Positions 16,688-26,574 are shown, counted from the first letter of the stretch. The stretch: DNA of 64,000 nt from Lutimaribacter degradans (GCF_023703375.1 NZ_JAMQGO010000002.1:124001-188000); one strand, 5' to 3'. Notes: generated by a model not told the origin, from the letters alone. Made by a program: numbers and translations.

Positions 16688-19660
16688 TCAGTCCGGGGGC
16701 GCGCGGGTATGGCTGATGCGTAACAGATCGGGCGTCTGCCCGCGCGCGCGGCCCGCCCCCACCGGCGCGCGACCGTCGGGCGGGGTCAGCAGCCCCCGCA
16801 GCAGCGCCAACGGATGTGCACGCAGGCTCAATCGCATGGCCACGTAATCTTCGACCACCTCTTCGCCCAGGGTCATTGCGGGCAGATGGGCGGCGGGCTC
16901 GTCGATCGCCTCGCCGTCCAGGTCACCCTCGAACAGCGGCAGGGGCTTGGCCGACCGGATCGCACTGGCCTGCCAGAGCGCCTCGCGCCGCGTGAGGCCC
17001 AGCCCGGCAAAGGCATCCGCCTCGGCCAGGCGGGTCAGCATCGCCGGCGCCAGCCCGGCGCGGCGCCAAACGTCCTGCACCCCGCGATAGCCGTTGCCGC
17101 GTGCGGCAGCCAGCCAATTGCCCTCTTCCTCGGACAGGCCCTTGACCTGGCGAAACCCCAGCCGCAGCGCCAGCCCGCCCTGCCCGTCGGGTTCCATCGC
17201 GTTGTCCCAGTAACTGGCATTGATGCAAACCGGTCGCACAATGACCCCGTGTTCGCGCGCGTCGCGCACGATCTGGGCCGGGGCATAGAACCCCATCGGC
17301 TGGCTGTTGAGCAACGCGCAGGCAAAAATGCCGGGGTGGTGGCGCTTGATCCAGGCGCTGGCATAGACCAGCAGCGCGAAAGAGGCCGCGTGACTTTCGG
17401 GGAAGCCATAGCTGCCAAACCCCTCGATCTGGGAAAAGCAGCGTTCGGCAAAGGCGTCGTCATAGCCATTGGCGCGCATCCCCCGCAGGAACAGCCCGCG
17501 AAATTCGCTGATATTGCCGTGTTTCTTGAACGTGGCAAGCGAGCGCCGCAGCCGGTCGGCCTGGTCGGGGGTAAAACCCGCGCCGACGATGGCGATCTGC
17601 ATCGCCTGTTCCTGGAACAGCGGCACGCCCAGCGTCTTGCCCAGCACCTCGCCCAGCGCGTCAGACGGAAAGCTGACCTGCTCTTCCCCGTTACGGCGGC
17701 GGATATAGGGGTGCACCATGTCGCCCTGGATGGGCCCGGGGCGGATGATCGCCACCTCGATCACCAGGTCGTAGAAACAGCGCGGCTTCATGCGTGGCAG
17801 GAAATTCATCTGCGCACGGCTTTCCACCTGGAACACGCCCACGCTGTCGGCGCGGCACAGCATGTCATACACCGCCGGATCTTCGGGCGGGAGGGTGGCC
17901 AGGCTGAAGGCGGTCCCGTGATGACCCGCGATCAGGTCGAACGCCTTGCGGATGCACGTGAGCATTCCAAGGCTCAGCACATCGACCTTCAATATCCCCA
18001 GCGCGTCGATATCATCCTTGTCCCAGGCGATGACGGTGCGATCTTCCATGCTGGCGTTCTCGATGGGCACCAGCTCGTCCAGCCGGCCCTCGGTCATGAT
18101 GAAGCCGCCCACGTGCTGGGACAGGTGGCGCGGAAAGCCGATGATCTGCCCGATCAGGCGCAAGGTGCGCGCAAGGTGCGGGTCAGACGGATCAAGCCCG
18201 ATTTCACGCAGCCGCGCGGGCTGGGCCCCTTCGGTCGAGAAAAACCCCCAGAGCTGCGAGCTGAGCGCCGAGACCGTATCTTGCGCCAGCCCCATCGCGC
18301 GGCCCACCTCGCGGATGGCGCGCTTGCCCCGGTAATGGATCACCGTCGCGCACAACCCCGCGCGGTGGCGCCCGTATTTTTCATAGATGTGCTGGATCAC
18401 CTCTTCGCGGCGTTCATGCTCGAAATCCACGTCGATATCGGGCGGCTCGTCGCGAGCCTCGGACACGAACCTTTCGAACACCATCGTGCCGATCTCGGGG
18501 GAAACGCTGGTGACACCCAGGCAGTAGCAGACCACCGAATTCGCGGCCGAACCACGCCCCTGGCACAAGATCCCGCGCGAGCGGGCGAAATCGACCACGT
18601 CATGCACGGTCAGGAAATAGGGGGCGTAGCGCAGCTTGGAAATGAGGGTCAGTTCGTGCTCCAGCAGGGCGCGCACCTTGTCGGGCGCGCCCTGCGGATA
18701 ACGCCAGCGCAACCCCGCCTCGGCCAGTCGGCGCAGGCGGGTGTCGGGGGTTTCGCCCGGGCTGACCTCGGACGGGTATTCATAGCGCAGTTCCTCCAAG
18801 GAGAATGTCAGCCGTTCGGCCAAGGCGCCCGCGGCCTCTACCGCCGCCTCGTGCCCGGAAAAGATGCGTCGCATCTCGGCCTCGGCGCGCAGGCGCTGCT
18901 CGCCATTGGCCAGCGCCGCCCGGCCCAGCGTATCGACGCGGCAGCCCTGGCGGATCGCCGCGAGCACATCGGCCAGTTGCCGTCGGCTGCCATGATGCAT
19001 CAAGGGCCTGGCAGAGGCGACAACCGGCAAACCCAGCCGCCGGGCCAGGCCTGCCTGTGCCGCCAGCCTTGCGTCATCCTGCCCGTCATAGCGGGGATGC
19101 ATCAGCAGGTGCATGTGCTTGCCAAGGCGGCGCGCCAACCGCTGTGCCCGCCCCTCCCAATCGCCCGCGCCGCGCGCCATCGGCAGCGCGGATGGCGGAT
19201 GCAGCAGCAAAACCAGCCCCCCGGCGTGCGCCCACAGGTCATCGAGGCGCAGCAGGCATTGCCCCTTGGGGGCACGGCGGCGGCCGATCGTCAGCAGTCG
19301 GCACAGGTTGGCCCAGCCTTGCCGGTCGCGCGGCAACGCGGTCAGCCATGTGCCGCAGTCGAACACCAGCGCCGCCGCCGGAACCAGCCGCGGCGCGCGC
19401 AGGCCGGGCGTTTGTGCAGGCTGGCCGGGGCGCCCCGGGCCGATCACGCCATGGGCGGCCTCTTGCGCGCGGCGTTCATCCAGTTGGCGGGCCAGGTCGC
19501 GCGCCTGGGTGTAGGCACGCACGATACCCGCCACGCTGTTCACATCGGCCACGGCCAGGGCCGGCAGGCCCAGCGTCATGGCGCGCGTCATCAATTCCTC
19601 GGGGTGGGACGCCCCGGTAAGAAATGTGAAATTCGACGTGGCAGACAATTCGGCAAACAT
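16688..19660 (-). CDS. dnaE2: Error-prone DNA polymerase DnaE2 (ImuC), C-terminus short
   Basis: 990 residues. It contains the PHP domain (about 1-280), the Pol III alpha catalytic PDIDVDFEHERREEV near residue 410, and the fingers/beta-binding region (FGSYGFPESHAASFALLVY). DnaE2 normally works with ImuA and ImuB in damage-induced mutagenic synthesis. Full-length homologues continue about 80-100 residues past the HPLALLR region with an OB-fold. Here the chain ends in a non-conserved tail (GRAPVGAGRARGQTPD). No imuA or imuB lies next to it. A LexA-like box sits just upstream. Confidence 0.93.
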   Translation of the reverse strand: MFAELSATSNFTFLTGASHPEELMTRAMTLGLPALAVADVNSVAGIVRAYTQARDLARQLDERRAQEAAHGVIGPGRPGQPAQTPGLRAPRLVPAAALVFDCGTWLTALPRDRQGWANLCRLLTIGRRRAPKGQCLLRLDDLWAHAGGLVLLLHPPSALPMARGAGDWEGRAQRLARRLGKHMHLLMHPRYDGQDDARLAAQAGLARRLGLPVVASARPLMHHGSRRQLADVLAAIRQGCRVDTLGRAALANGEQRLRAEAEMRRIFSGHEAAVEAAGALAERLTFSLEELRYEYPSEVSPGETPDTRLRRLAEAGLRWRYPQGAPDKVRALLEHELTLISKLRYAPYFLTVHDVVDFARSRGILCQGRGSAANSVVCYCLGVTSVSPEIGTMVFERFVSEARDEPPDIDVDFEHERREEVIQHIYEKYGRHRAGLCATVIHYRGKRAIREVGRAMGLAQDTVSALSSQLWGFFSTEGAQPARLREIGLDPSDPHLARTLRLIGQIIGFPRHLSQHVGGFIMTEGRLDELVPIENASMEDRTVIAWDKDDIDALGILKVDVLSLGMLTCIRKAFDLIAGHHGTAFSLATLPPEDPAVYDMLCRADSVGVFQVESRAQMNFLPRMKPRCFYDLVIEVAIIRPGPIQGDMVHPYIRRRNGEEQVSFPSDALGEVLGKTLGVPLFQEQAMQIAIVGAGFTPDQADRLRRSLATFKKHGNISEFRGLFLRGMRANGYDDAFAERCFSQIEGFGSYGFPESHAASFALLVYASAWIKRHHPGIFACALLNSQPMGFYAPAQIVRDAREHGVIVRPVCINASYWDNAMEPDGQGGLALRLGFRQVKGLSEEEGNWLAAARGNGYRGVQDVWRRAGLAPAMLTRLAEADAFAGLGLTRREALWQASAIRSAKPLPLFEGDLDGEAIDEPAAHLPAMTLGEEVVEDYVAMRLSLRAHPLALLRGLLTPPDGRAPVGAGRARGQTPDLLRISHTRAPPD

Positions 19661-19676
19661 GGCAAGGCAAGACTAT

Positions 19677-19691
19677 ATTCACCTTTTGTTC
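19677..19691 (-). promoter_or_regulatory. LexA (SOS) box upstream of dnaE2
   Basis: ATTC-N7-GTTC on the plus strand (GAAC-N7-GAAT on the gene strand) differs by one base from the alphaproteobacterial LexA consensus GTTC-N7-GTTC. It lies 17-31 bases upstream of the dnaE2 ATG, where a repressor would block transcription. Confidence 0.6.
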
Positions 19692-19782
19692 CTTTTCCGA
19701 GTCCCGATTTCACCAAGCCGCGTTGCATCCCCTGCCCCCGGCTGGCATCACCAAGCAAACCCCACAGCCAAAGCGATTCAAG

Positions 19783-20646
19783 ATGACCCTGGACCTGCCC
19801 GCCATCGTAACCGGCCCATTGACCAGCGCACAGCGCACCAGCCTGATCAACATCATTCGCCGCGCCGCCCGAACCGAGATACTGCCCCGGTTCCGTCGCC
19901 TGGCCGGCGCCCAGATCGCCACGAAAAGCGGCCCCGACGACATAGTGACCGAGGCCGATACCGCCGCCGAGGCCATGATCGCACGCGGGCTGGCCCGCAT
20001 GTTCCCCGGCGCCGTGATCATCGGCGAAGAGGCGGCGGCCAGCGACCCGTCGCTACGCCACAAGGCCGCCGAGGCGGAACTGGCCTTTATCATCGACCCG
20101 GTCGACGGCACCTGGAATTTTGCACATGGTTTGGGCGTGTTCGGCGTGATCCTGGCCGCCACCCGCTATGGCCGGCCGGTATTCGGGCTGATCTATGATC
20201 CGCTGGCCGATGATTACGTGATCGCGGATGAGAGCAGCCCCGCCCGCCACGTCACCGCCAGCGGCCAGGAAACCCCGCTGACCATGTCTGGCGGTGGCCC
20301 GATCGACCGCCTGTCGGGCTATACCCACATGTCGCTGATGCCCAAGGACGCGCAAAAGACGCTGGCCCCGCTGCAGACCGCGTTCGCCCGCACCGGCGCG
20401 TTGCGCTGTTCGGCGCATGAATACCGGCTGGCGGCGTTGGGTCACGCAGATTTCATCCTGTCGGGCACGTTGAACCCTTGGGATCATGCGGCAGGCGTGC
20501 TGATCTGCCAGCGCGCGGGCGGCGTGGCCAGGATGCTGGACGGCGCCGATTACACCATCGCGCAGGATGCAGGCTACCTGCTGACCGCCGCGGACGATGC
20601 CACGTGGGACGCGGTGGCAGACGTGCTGGAACCGCTGCTGGGCTGA
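19783..20646 (+). CDS. Inositol monophosphatase family protein
   Basis: 287 residues from the ATG at 19783, whose upstream lacks a strong Shine-Dalgarno. It has the family's metal and catalytic motifs: VIIGEEAAA near residue 93, FIIDPVDGTWNF near 116, and the late NPWDHAAGVLI block. These enzymes dephosphorylate inositol phosphates or related substrates such as 3'-phosphoadenosine phosphate using Mg2+ ions. Substrate is not evident. It is divergent from dnaE2 across a short gap that carries the LexA-like box, so it could also come under SOS control, but this is inference. Confidence 0.9.
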   Translation: MTLDLPAIVTGPLTSAQRTSLINIIRRAARTEILPRFRRLAGAQIATKSGPDDIVTEADTAAEAMIARGLARMFPGAVIIGEEAAASDPSLRHKAAEAELAFIIDPVDGTWNFAHGLGVFGVILAATRYGRPVFGLIYDPLADDYVIADESSPARHVTASGQETPLTMSGGGPIDRLSGYTHMSLMPKDAQKTLAPLQTAFARTGALRCSAHEYRLAALGHADFILSGTLNPWDHAAGVLICQRAGGVARMLDGADYTIAQDAGYLLTAADDATWDAVADVLEPLLG

Positions 20647-20696
20647 GCCCGCACACAAGGCCTGGTTTCGAACATGCCGCGCCTGTCCGGCCGGCT

Positions 20697-20729
20697 GGGG
20701 GGCTTTGCCCCCCGTCGCCTTGCGGCGCC
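20697..20729. repeat. Double-hairpin intergenic element
   Basis: GGGGGGC-TTT-GCCCCCC (arms 20697-20703 and 20707-20713) is followed by CGCC-TTGC-GGCG (20716-20727) and a CTCCCCCCAGGATATTTTCAGA tail. From memory, closely similar GC-rich hairpin-plus-AGGATATTT elements recur at the ends of genes in Rhodobacterales; it may act as a terminator. Only one copy is in this window. Confidence 0.55.
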
Positions 20730-20788
20730 TCCCCCCAGGATATTTTCAGAGAGAGGAAGGCGGGGGCCCTGCACCTGGCATCGCGCGA

Positions 20789-21322
20789 TCAGCCCCGCCG
20801 GTGCGTGACCGCATCGAGCGCCGCGCTGTCATAGATGCCCACCAGCAAATCCAGCGTGCGCGTTGCCTCACGCAGCGACGCATCGGGCGATTTCAGCCGA
20901 CCCAGCAGTGACACCAGCAATTCACGCCGGATATCGGCATAGCGGTCGGTGATGGCGCGGCCCTCGTCCGAGACCGAGTAATGCACGCCCGTGCGCGACG
21001 ACCCTTCGCGGACGATCAGCCCGGCCTTGAGCAGCTTGCGCAGGCTGTATTGCATGTTCGGAATGTCCTCGCGGTTGGTGAGCCGCGCCAGTTCCTTGAT
21101 CGTCTTGGGCCGGTCATGCATTCGTATGACATGCAGCAACGCGTTTTCGGGGCCCGATGCCTCGATCCGGGCCGACGAGGCAAGGCATTCCGCCTGCCAC
21201 CGGCCAAAACTTTCAAAGGCCCGCATCAAGGCGTACTCGAAATCCGTCAGTTCGATTTCCAGCGGTTCACGGGCCAGGTGCCAACGCCTGTCGAAACCTG
21301 ATTCGGGGGTCGTCGATGTCAT
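20789..21322 (-). CDS. MarR-like winged-helix transcriptional regulator
   Basis: 177 residues from the ATG at 21322, which has a perfect AGGAGG nine bases upstream; an in-frame start ten codons earlier lacks one. The middle (TIKELARLTNREDIPNMQYSLRKLLKAGLIVREGSSRTGVHYSVSD) is a winged helix with an arginine/threonine-rich wing. The C-terminal helices carry dimer-type leucines. It is divergent from the flavin monooxygenase/nitroreductase pair across a 146-base AT-rich spacer and is their most probable repressor. Confidence 0.82.
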   Translation of the reverse strand: MTSTTPESGFDRRWHLAREPLEIELTDFEYALMRAFESFGRWQAECLASSARIEASGPENALLHVIRMHDRPKTIKELARLTNREDIPNMQYSLRKLLKAGLIVREGSSRTGVHYSVSDEGRAITDRYADIRRELLVSLLGRLKSPDASLREATRTLDLLVGIYDSAALDAVTHRRG

Positions 21323-21393
21323 CGGTGGGCCTCCTGTTGCATGAGAATGCACGGGCTACAGCATTGTCGCCAAACGTGATTTTCACAAGATTC

Positions 21394-21417
21394 ATTTTTA
21401 AATTGATTTTTAATTTG
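21394..21417. repeat. Tandem 12-bp AT-rich repeat in divergent promoter
   Basis: ATTTTTAAATTG (21394-21405) is followed at once by ATTTTTAATTTG (21406-21417); 11 of 12 bases match. It lies in the middle of the unusually AT-rich gap between the MarR-like gene and the monooxygenase gene, where an operator or UP element would be expected. Confidence 0.5.
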
Positions 21418-21468
21418 AAATTGCATCCAATTTTCTAACAACAAGAAACCAACAGCGGAGACGAAATC

Positions 21469-22587
21469 ATGCGCGCCTTTCTGGCCAACGACCATTTCAA
21501 GCTGGGCACTTTTTCCACCAACTGCTCGTCCGGAATGACGGTGACAAAAGTGGATGAACGCTGGGACAACAGCTGGGACAACAACTTGCGGCTGGCCAAG
21601 ATGCTGGACGCGGCGGGGGTGGATTTCATGCTGCCCATCGCCCGCTGGATCGGCTATGGCGGCGAGACGAATTTCCATCACAACGTTTTGGAAACCATGA
21701 CCTGGGCCACCGCGCTGCTAGCCTCGACCGATCGGCTGACGGTATTTGCCACGATGCACACGGCGGCCAACCACCCTGTCGTGGTGGCCAAGCAACTGGC
21801 CACCGCCGACCAAGTGGGCAAGGGCCGGATCGGGCTCAATATCGTGGCAGGCTGGAACCGCCCCGAATACGAGGCGTTGGGGCTGACCCTGCCCGACGAT
21901 CATGAAACCCGTTATGGCTATGCCCAGGAATGGTTCGACGTCGTCCAGAAACTTTGGACCAGCGAAGAGATCTTTGACTGGGAGGGAAAGTATTTCAATC
22001 TCAAGCAGATCCTCGGCGCGCCGCGCCCAGTCGATGGCCGCCCGCCGATCCTGAACGCCGCAGGCAGCGCCCAGGGGCGCGACTTTGCCACCGACAACGC
22101 CGATTTCCTGTTCACCCCGGCCATCGACCTGGAACGCTCGGTCAGCGAAGTGCAGGAGCTGAAAGACCAGGCCGCGGCCAAGGGGCGCAAGGTTGGCGTG
22201 CTGACCTTCAGTCACATCTGCTGCCGCCCCACCGAGAAAGAGGCGCGCGAGGTGCACCATTGGTATGCCCAAGACAACGCCGACTGGGAAGCCGTGGACA
22301 ACCTGATCAACCTGCAATTCGCCAATGCGCAATCGTTCCCGCACGACCTTCTTGCGCTGATCCGCGATCGGTTCGCTGCCGGGCACGGAGGCTTTCCGCT
22401 GGTCGGCACGCCCGAACAGGTGGCCGACGGGATCGAAAGCCTGGCCAAGGCCGGGTTCGCCGGTACCACGATGTCGTTTCTCGATTACGCGGAGGAATTT
22501 CCTTATTTCCGCGACGAGGTCATGCCGATCCTTGCGGAAAAAGGTCTGCGCCCTGCCCCGGATGCCGTGCCGGCCGCCGCGGAATGA
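21469..22587 (+). CDS. LLM class flavin-dependent oxidoreductase
   Basis: 372 residues with the luciferase-like monooxygenase fold (TIM-barrel type). The features are FMLPIARWIGYGGE near residue 50, HPVVVAKQLATADQVGKGRIGLNIVAGW around residues 100-130, and the late GTPEQVADGIESLAKAGFAGT. Relatives include alkanesulfonate, pyrimidine (RutA) and nitrilotriacetate monooxygenases that use FMNH2 from a partner reductase. The substrate cannot be named. The stop overlaps the nitroreductase start by ATGA, so the two are coupled. Confidence 0.9.
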   Translation: MRAFLANDHFKLGTFSTNCSSGMTVTKVDERWDNSWDNNLRLAKMLDAAGVDFMLPIARWIGYGGETNFHHNVLETMTWATALLASTDRLTVFATMHTAANHPVVVAKQLATADQVGKGRIGLNIVAGWNRPEYEALGLTLPDDHETRYGYAQEWFDVVQKLWTSEEIFDWEGKYFNLKQILGAPRPVDGRPPILNAAGSAQGRDFATDNADFLFTPAIDLERSVSEVQELKDQAAAKGRKVGVLTFSHICCRPTEKEAREVHHWYAQDNADWEAVDNLINLQFANAQSFPHDLLALIRDRFAAGHGGFPLVGTPEQVADGIESLAKAGFAGTTMSFLDYAEEFPYFRDEVMPILAEKGLRPAPDAVPAAAE

Positions 22588-23213
22588 GCCTGATCGACCT
22601 GTTGAACCGGCGCCATGCAGTGCGCCGGTTTTCTCCCGGCGTCGCGGACCCCGCGGCGCTGGATCATGCGTTTCGTGCCGCTGTCCTGGCGCCGACATCG
22701 TTCAACGCGCAACCGTGGCGCGCCGTGCTGGTCGAACACCCGGAAACACGCAAGGCCGTGGCTGGGGCCGTCTATTCCAGCACCAACGTGGGCGCGGCCG
22801 GGCACATGGTGCTGTTTTGCCACCTGGCCGACGCGGCGGCGCTGGATCTTGATGGCCATGCCGCGCGCATGGCCGACCAGCGCGGGCTGGCCGGCCGGGA
22901 GGCCTTGCAAAAGCTGCGGGCAGGCTATGCCCGCGATATCGAGGGCAAACCCCCGCAGGTGTTCGATGCCTGGGCCAAGGCGCAAACCTACCTGGCGCTT
23001 GGGCTGTTCCTGGCCGGTGCCGCCGAGGCGGGCCTGGATGCCTGCCCCATGGAGGGCTTCAACCCCGCCGCATTGGAAGATGCGCTGGGGCTGGCCGCGC
23101 GGGGCCTGGTGCCGGATGTTCTGGTGACACTGGGCCGCTCAGCCGAGGATGACCCCGCGGCGCATTGGCCAAAGCTGCGGCAACCCGCCGACAGCCTGAT
23201 CCTGCGTATCTGA
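22584..23213 (+). CDS. Nitroreductase family protein
   Basis: 209 residues. It opens with RRHAVRRFSPGV, the conserved flavin-binding region of nitroreductases, and has PTSFNAQPWRAVLVEH near residue 40 and ACPMEGFNPAAL near 155. It probably binds FMN and uses NAD(P)H. Its role may be to supply reduced flavin to the upstream monooxygenase or to act on the same pathway. It ends at an 18-base-pair stem terminator shared with the convergent gcvP. Confidence 0.88.
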   Translation: MSLIDLLNRRHAVRRFSPGVADPAALDHAFRAAVLAPTSFNAQPWRAVLVEHPETRKAVAGAVYSSTNVGAAGHMVLFCHLADAAALDLDGHAARMADQRGLAGREALQKLRAGYARDIEGKPPQVFDAWAKAQTYLALGLFLAGAAEAGLDACPMEGFNPAALEDALGLAARGLVPDVLVTLGRSAEDDPAAHWPKLRQPADSLILRI

Positions 23214-23223
23214 GCACGAAGCG

Positions 23224-23267
23224 CCCGCAGGGCCCGTGCCGGGTATCGGCACGGGCCCTGCGGGTTT
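23224..23267. terminator. Strong bidirectional terminator
   Basis: Perfect 18-base arms, 23224-23241 (CCCGCAGGGCCCGTGCCG) and 23247-23264 (CGGCACGGGCCCTGCGGG), with a five-base loop and TTT after it on the plus strand. It separates the nitroreductase stop from the gcvP stop. Confidence 0.8.
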
Positions 23268-23273
23268 CCGTGG

Positions 23274-26126
23274 TTACTCGGCCGCTTCGGCATACTCGCT
23301 CATCGGTGGGCAGGTGCACACCAGGTGGCGGTCGCCCCATGCGTTGTCGACGCGGTTGACCGGCGGCCAGTACTTGTCGACGCGGAAGGCGCCGGGCGGG
23401 AAACAGCCCTGTTCGCGGCTGTAGGGACGATCCCAATCGCGCACGAGGTCTTCCATCGTGTGGGGGGCGTGTTTCAGCGGGTTGTTCTCAGGGTCCATCC
23501 GCCCTTCTTCAATGTCACGGATTTCATCGCGGATCGTCAGCATCGCATCGCAAAAGCGGTCAAGCTCGGCCTTGGTCTCGGATTCGGTGGGCTCGACCAT
23601 CAGCGTACCCGCCACGGGCCAGCTCATCGTTGGGGCGTGAAACCCGCAATCGATCAGCCGCTTTGCGATGTCATCGACGGTGATGCCGACGCTGTCGGCA
23701 AAGGGGCGCGTGTCGATGATGCATTCATGCGCCACCCGGCCCGTCGGCCCCTTGTAGAGTACGTCATACGCCCCTTCCAGCCGCTTGGCGATGTAGTTGG
23801 CATTCAGGATCGCAACGCGCGTGGCCTGCGTCATCCCCTCGCCGCCCATCAACAGAACATAGGCCCAGGAAATGGCCAGGATCGAGGCCGAACCATAGGG
23901 TGCCGCCGATACCGGGCCTTCGGACCCGCCGGTTTCGGGGTGGCCGGGAAGGTGGGGTTCCAGATGCGCCTTTACGCCGATGGGCCCCATGCCCGGGCCG
24001 CCGCCGCCATGCGGAATGGCGAATGTCTTGTGCAGGTTCAGGTGGCTGACATCGCCCCCCAGGTCACCGGGGCGCGACAGGCCGACCATCGCGTTCAGGT
24101 TCGCCCCGTCGATATAGACCTGCCCGCCATGATCATGGGTGACCTGGCAAACCTCTTTCACCGTTTCCTCGAACACGCCATGGGTGCTGGGATAGGTGAT
24201 CATGCAGCCGGCCAGGTTTTCCGAATGCTGTTCGGCCTTGGCGCGGAAATCATCAAGGTCGATATCGCCATTCTCGGCCGATTTCACCGGCACCACTTTC
24301 CAGCCGACCATCTGGGCGCTGGCGGGGTTGGTGCCGTGGGCGCTGGTGGGGATAAGGCAGATGTTGCGGTGCCCCTCGCCCTGCGCGCGGTGGTAGGCGG
24401 CGATCGTCAAAAGCCCCGCATACTCGCCCTGCGCGCCGGAATTGGGCTGCATCGACATGGCGTGATAGCCGGTGATTTCGCACAGTTTTTCCGACAGGTC
24501 GCGCACCATGGTTGTATAGCCCTGCGCCTGGTCGAGCGGGGCAAACGGGTGCATGTTGGAAAATTCGGGCCAGCTGATCGGCATCATTTCCGCTGCCGCG
24601 TTCAGCTTCATCGTGCACGACCCCAGAGGGATCATCGCGCGATCCAGCGCCAGGTCACGGTCGGCCAGGCGGCGCATGTAGCGCATCATTTCCGTTTCGG
24701 CCCGGTTCATATGGAACACGCCATGCGTCAGGTAGTCGGACGTGCGCACAAGGCTGTCGGGCAGGCGATATTCGTGGTCCTGGTCGTCGACCTTGCTGTG
24801 GATGCCGAAAGCGCGCCAGACGGCCTCGATGATGGCGGGGCGCGTGGCCTCGTCAAAGGTGATACCCACCTTGGTCTTGCCGACGCGGCGCAGGTTCACG
24901 CCCTCCTTGACGGCCGCCTGAAGCACGCCGCGCTGGAACAGACCCACCTCGACGGTGATGGTATCGAAATACCCGTCGCGCGGCTCCACCTCGAACCCGG
25001 CCTCTTCCAGGCCGCGCGCCAGGCGCACGGTCTTGCGGTGAATACGTTGCGCAATGGCCTTGAGGCCCTTCGGCCCGTGGAACACCGCGTACATCGAAGC
25101 CATGACTGCCAAGAGTGCCTGCGCCGTGCAGACGTTCGAGGTGGCTTTTTCACGGCGGATATGCTGTTCGCGGGTTTGCAGCGACAGGCGGTAGGCGCGA
25201 TTGCCCAGGCTGTCGACCGATACGCCGACCAGACGGCCCGGCATTGCGCGCTTGAAAGCATCGCGGCACGCCATGTAGGCCGCGTGCGGCCCGCCATAGC
25301 CCATGGGCACACCGAAACGCTGCGTGCTGCCCACGGCGATATCGGCGCCCATCGCGCCGGGTTCTTTCAACAGGCACAGCGCCATCGGATCGGCGATGAC
25401 GATGCCCACCGCCTTGGCGGCATGCAGTGCCTCCATCTGCGGGGTGAAATCGCGCACGTGGCCGTAGGTGCCGGGATACTGGAACACCGCGCCGAACACC
25501 TGTTCGGCCTGCATGTCCTCGGGCGCGCCGACGATCACCTCGATTCCCAGCGGTTCGGCGCGTGTGCGCATCACCGCGATATTCTGCGGATGGCAGTTTT
25601 CATCAATGAAAAATGCCTTCTCCTTCGATTTTGCCACGCGCTGCGCCATTGTCATGGCCTCGGCGGCCGCCGTCGCCTCGTCCAGCAGGCTGGCATTGGC
25701 AATTTCCAGCCCCGTCAGGTCGGCCACCATGGTCTGGTAGTTCAACAACGCCTCAAGCCGCCCCTGGCTGATTTCCGGCTGATAGGGGGTGTAGGCGGTA
25801 TACCAGGCCGGGTTTTCCAGGATGTTGCGCTGGATCGCGGGCGGTGTGACCGTGCCGTGATAGCCCTGCCCGATCAGCGAGGTCAGAACCGTGTTCTGCT
25901 CGGCAACCTTGCGCATGTGATACAGAAGCTCTCGTTCCGATTTCGGCTTGCCGAAATCCAGCGGTTTTTCCTGCCGGATGCTTTTCGGCACGGTCTCGTC
26001 GATCAGCCCGTCAAGGCTGTCGGCCCCGACCACGGTCAACATCTCGGCCATTTCATCGGGAGAGGGGCCGATATGGCGGCGATTGGCAAAATCGTAAGGC
26101 AGGTAGTCGGTGGGCACGAAAGGCAT
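23274..26126 (-). CDS. gcvP: Glycine dehydrogenase (decarboxylating), P protein
   Basis: 950 residues, a single-chain P protein. The PLP lysine lies in [17 protein letters not shown] (about residue 710), and the C-terminal MVEPTESE block is present. It decarboxylates glycine and passes the aminomethyl group to the H protein lipoyl arm. It is the last gene of gcvT-gcvH-gcvP, controlled by the upstream glycine riboswitch. Two-subunit P proteins of other bacteria are split; this one is fused. Confidence 0.97.
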   Translation of the reverse strand: MPFVPTDYLPYDFANRRHIGPSPDEMAEMLTVVGADSLDGLIDETVPKSIRQEKPLDFGKPKSERELLYHMRKVAEQNTVLTSLIGQGYHGTVTPPAIQRNILENPAWYTAYTPYQPEISQGRLEALLNYQTMVADLTGLEIANASLLDEATAAAEAMTMAQRVAKSKEKAFFIDENCHPQNIAVMRTRAEPLGIEVIVGAPEDMQAEQVFGAVFQYPGTYGHVRDFTPQMEALHAAKAVGIVIADPMALCLLKEPGAMGADIAVGSTQRFGVPMGYGGPHAAYMACRDAFKRAMPGRLVGVSVDSLGNRAYRLSLQTREQHIRREKATSNVCTAQALLAVMASMYAVFHGPKGLKAIAQRIHRKTVRLARGLEEAGFEVEPRDGYFDTITVEVGLFQRGVLQAAVKEGVNLRRVGKTKVGITFDEATRPAIIEAVWRAFGIHSKVDDQDHEYRLPDSLVRTSDYLTHGVFHMNRAETEMMRYMRRLADRDLALDRAMIPLGSCTMKLNAAAEMMPISWPEFSNMHPFAPLDQAQGYTTMVRDLSEKLCEITGYHAMSMQPNSGAQGEYAGLLTIAAYHRAQGEGHRNICLIPTSAHGTNPASAQMVGWKVVPVKSAENGDIDLDDFRAKAEQHSENLAGCMITYPSTHGVFEETVKEVCQVTHDHGGQVYIDGANLNAMVGLSRPGDLGGDVSHLNLHKTFAIPHGGGGPGMGPIGVKAHLEPHLPGHPETGGSEGPVSAAPYGSASILAISWAYVLLMGGEGMTQATRVAILNANYIAKRLEGAYDVLYKGPTGRVAHECIIDTRPFADSVGITVDDIAKRLIDCGFHAPTMSWPVAGTLMVEPTESETKAELDRFCDAMLTIRDEIRDIEEGRMDPENNPLKHAPHTMEDLVRDWDRPYSREQGCFPPGAFRVDKYWPPVNRVDNAWGDRHLVCTCPPMSEYAEAAE

Positions 26127-26194
26127 GGGTCAATCTCGCTCTGGCTGTCGATCGGGGCGGGCAGGCCGCGCGGCCTGCCCGGTCGCGGGCGTTG

Positions 26195-26554
26195 TCAGCC
26201 CACGAATTCCTTGTAGGCGTCTTCGTCCATGAACTTGTCGATCTCGTCCAGGTCCGCGACCTTCATCTTGAAGAACCACGCCTCGCCCAGTGGGTCGTCG
26301 TTGACCTTGCCGGGTTCATCCACGATGGCGTTGTTCACTTCCACGATCTCGCCATCCAACGGGGCGGTAATGTCGCTGGCGGCCTTGACGCTTTCGATCA
26401 CCACGATCTCGTCGCCCGCAGCGACCTGTGTGCCCACCTCGGGCAGTTCCACGAACACGACATCGCCCAATTGCGCGCTGGCATGTTCCGTGATGCCGAC
26501 AACGACATGATCATTGTCGATGCGCAGCCATTCATGGTCTTCGGTGAATTTCAT
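26195..26554 (-). CDS. gcvH: Glycine cleavage system H protein
   Basis: 119 residues from the ATG at 26554: AAGGG lies nine bases upstream, whereas the ATG three codons earlier is too close to it. The lipoyl lysine is in [12 protein letters not shown] near residue 62. The protein carries the aminomethyl intermediate between P, T and L proteins. It lies 20 bases after gcvT and 68 before gcvP. Confidence 0.96.
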   Translation of the reverse strand: MKFTEDHEWLRIDNDHVVVGITEHASAQLGDVVFVELPEVGTQVAAGDEIVVIESVKAASDITAPLDGEIVEVNNAIVDEPGKVNDDPLGEAWFFKMKVADLDEIDKFMDEDAYKEFVG

Positions 26555-26574
26555 AAGGTCCATCCCTTGTTGGT

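Noticed and set aside
16814..19786. 990-codon open frame on the plus strand opposite dnaE2
   Set aside because: It is a GC-rich shadow of dnaE2; it shows no domain or normal composition and the true gene is clear on the other strand.
23325..26216. 963-codon open frame opposite gcvP
   Set aside because: Shadow frame with His/Arg/Gly-rich composition; gcvP is unmistakable.
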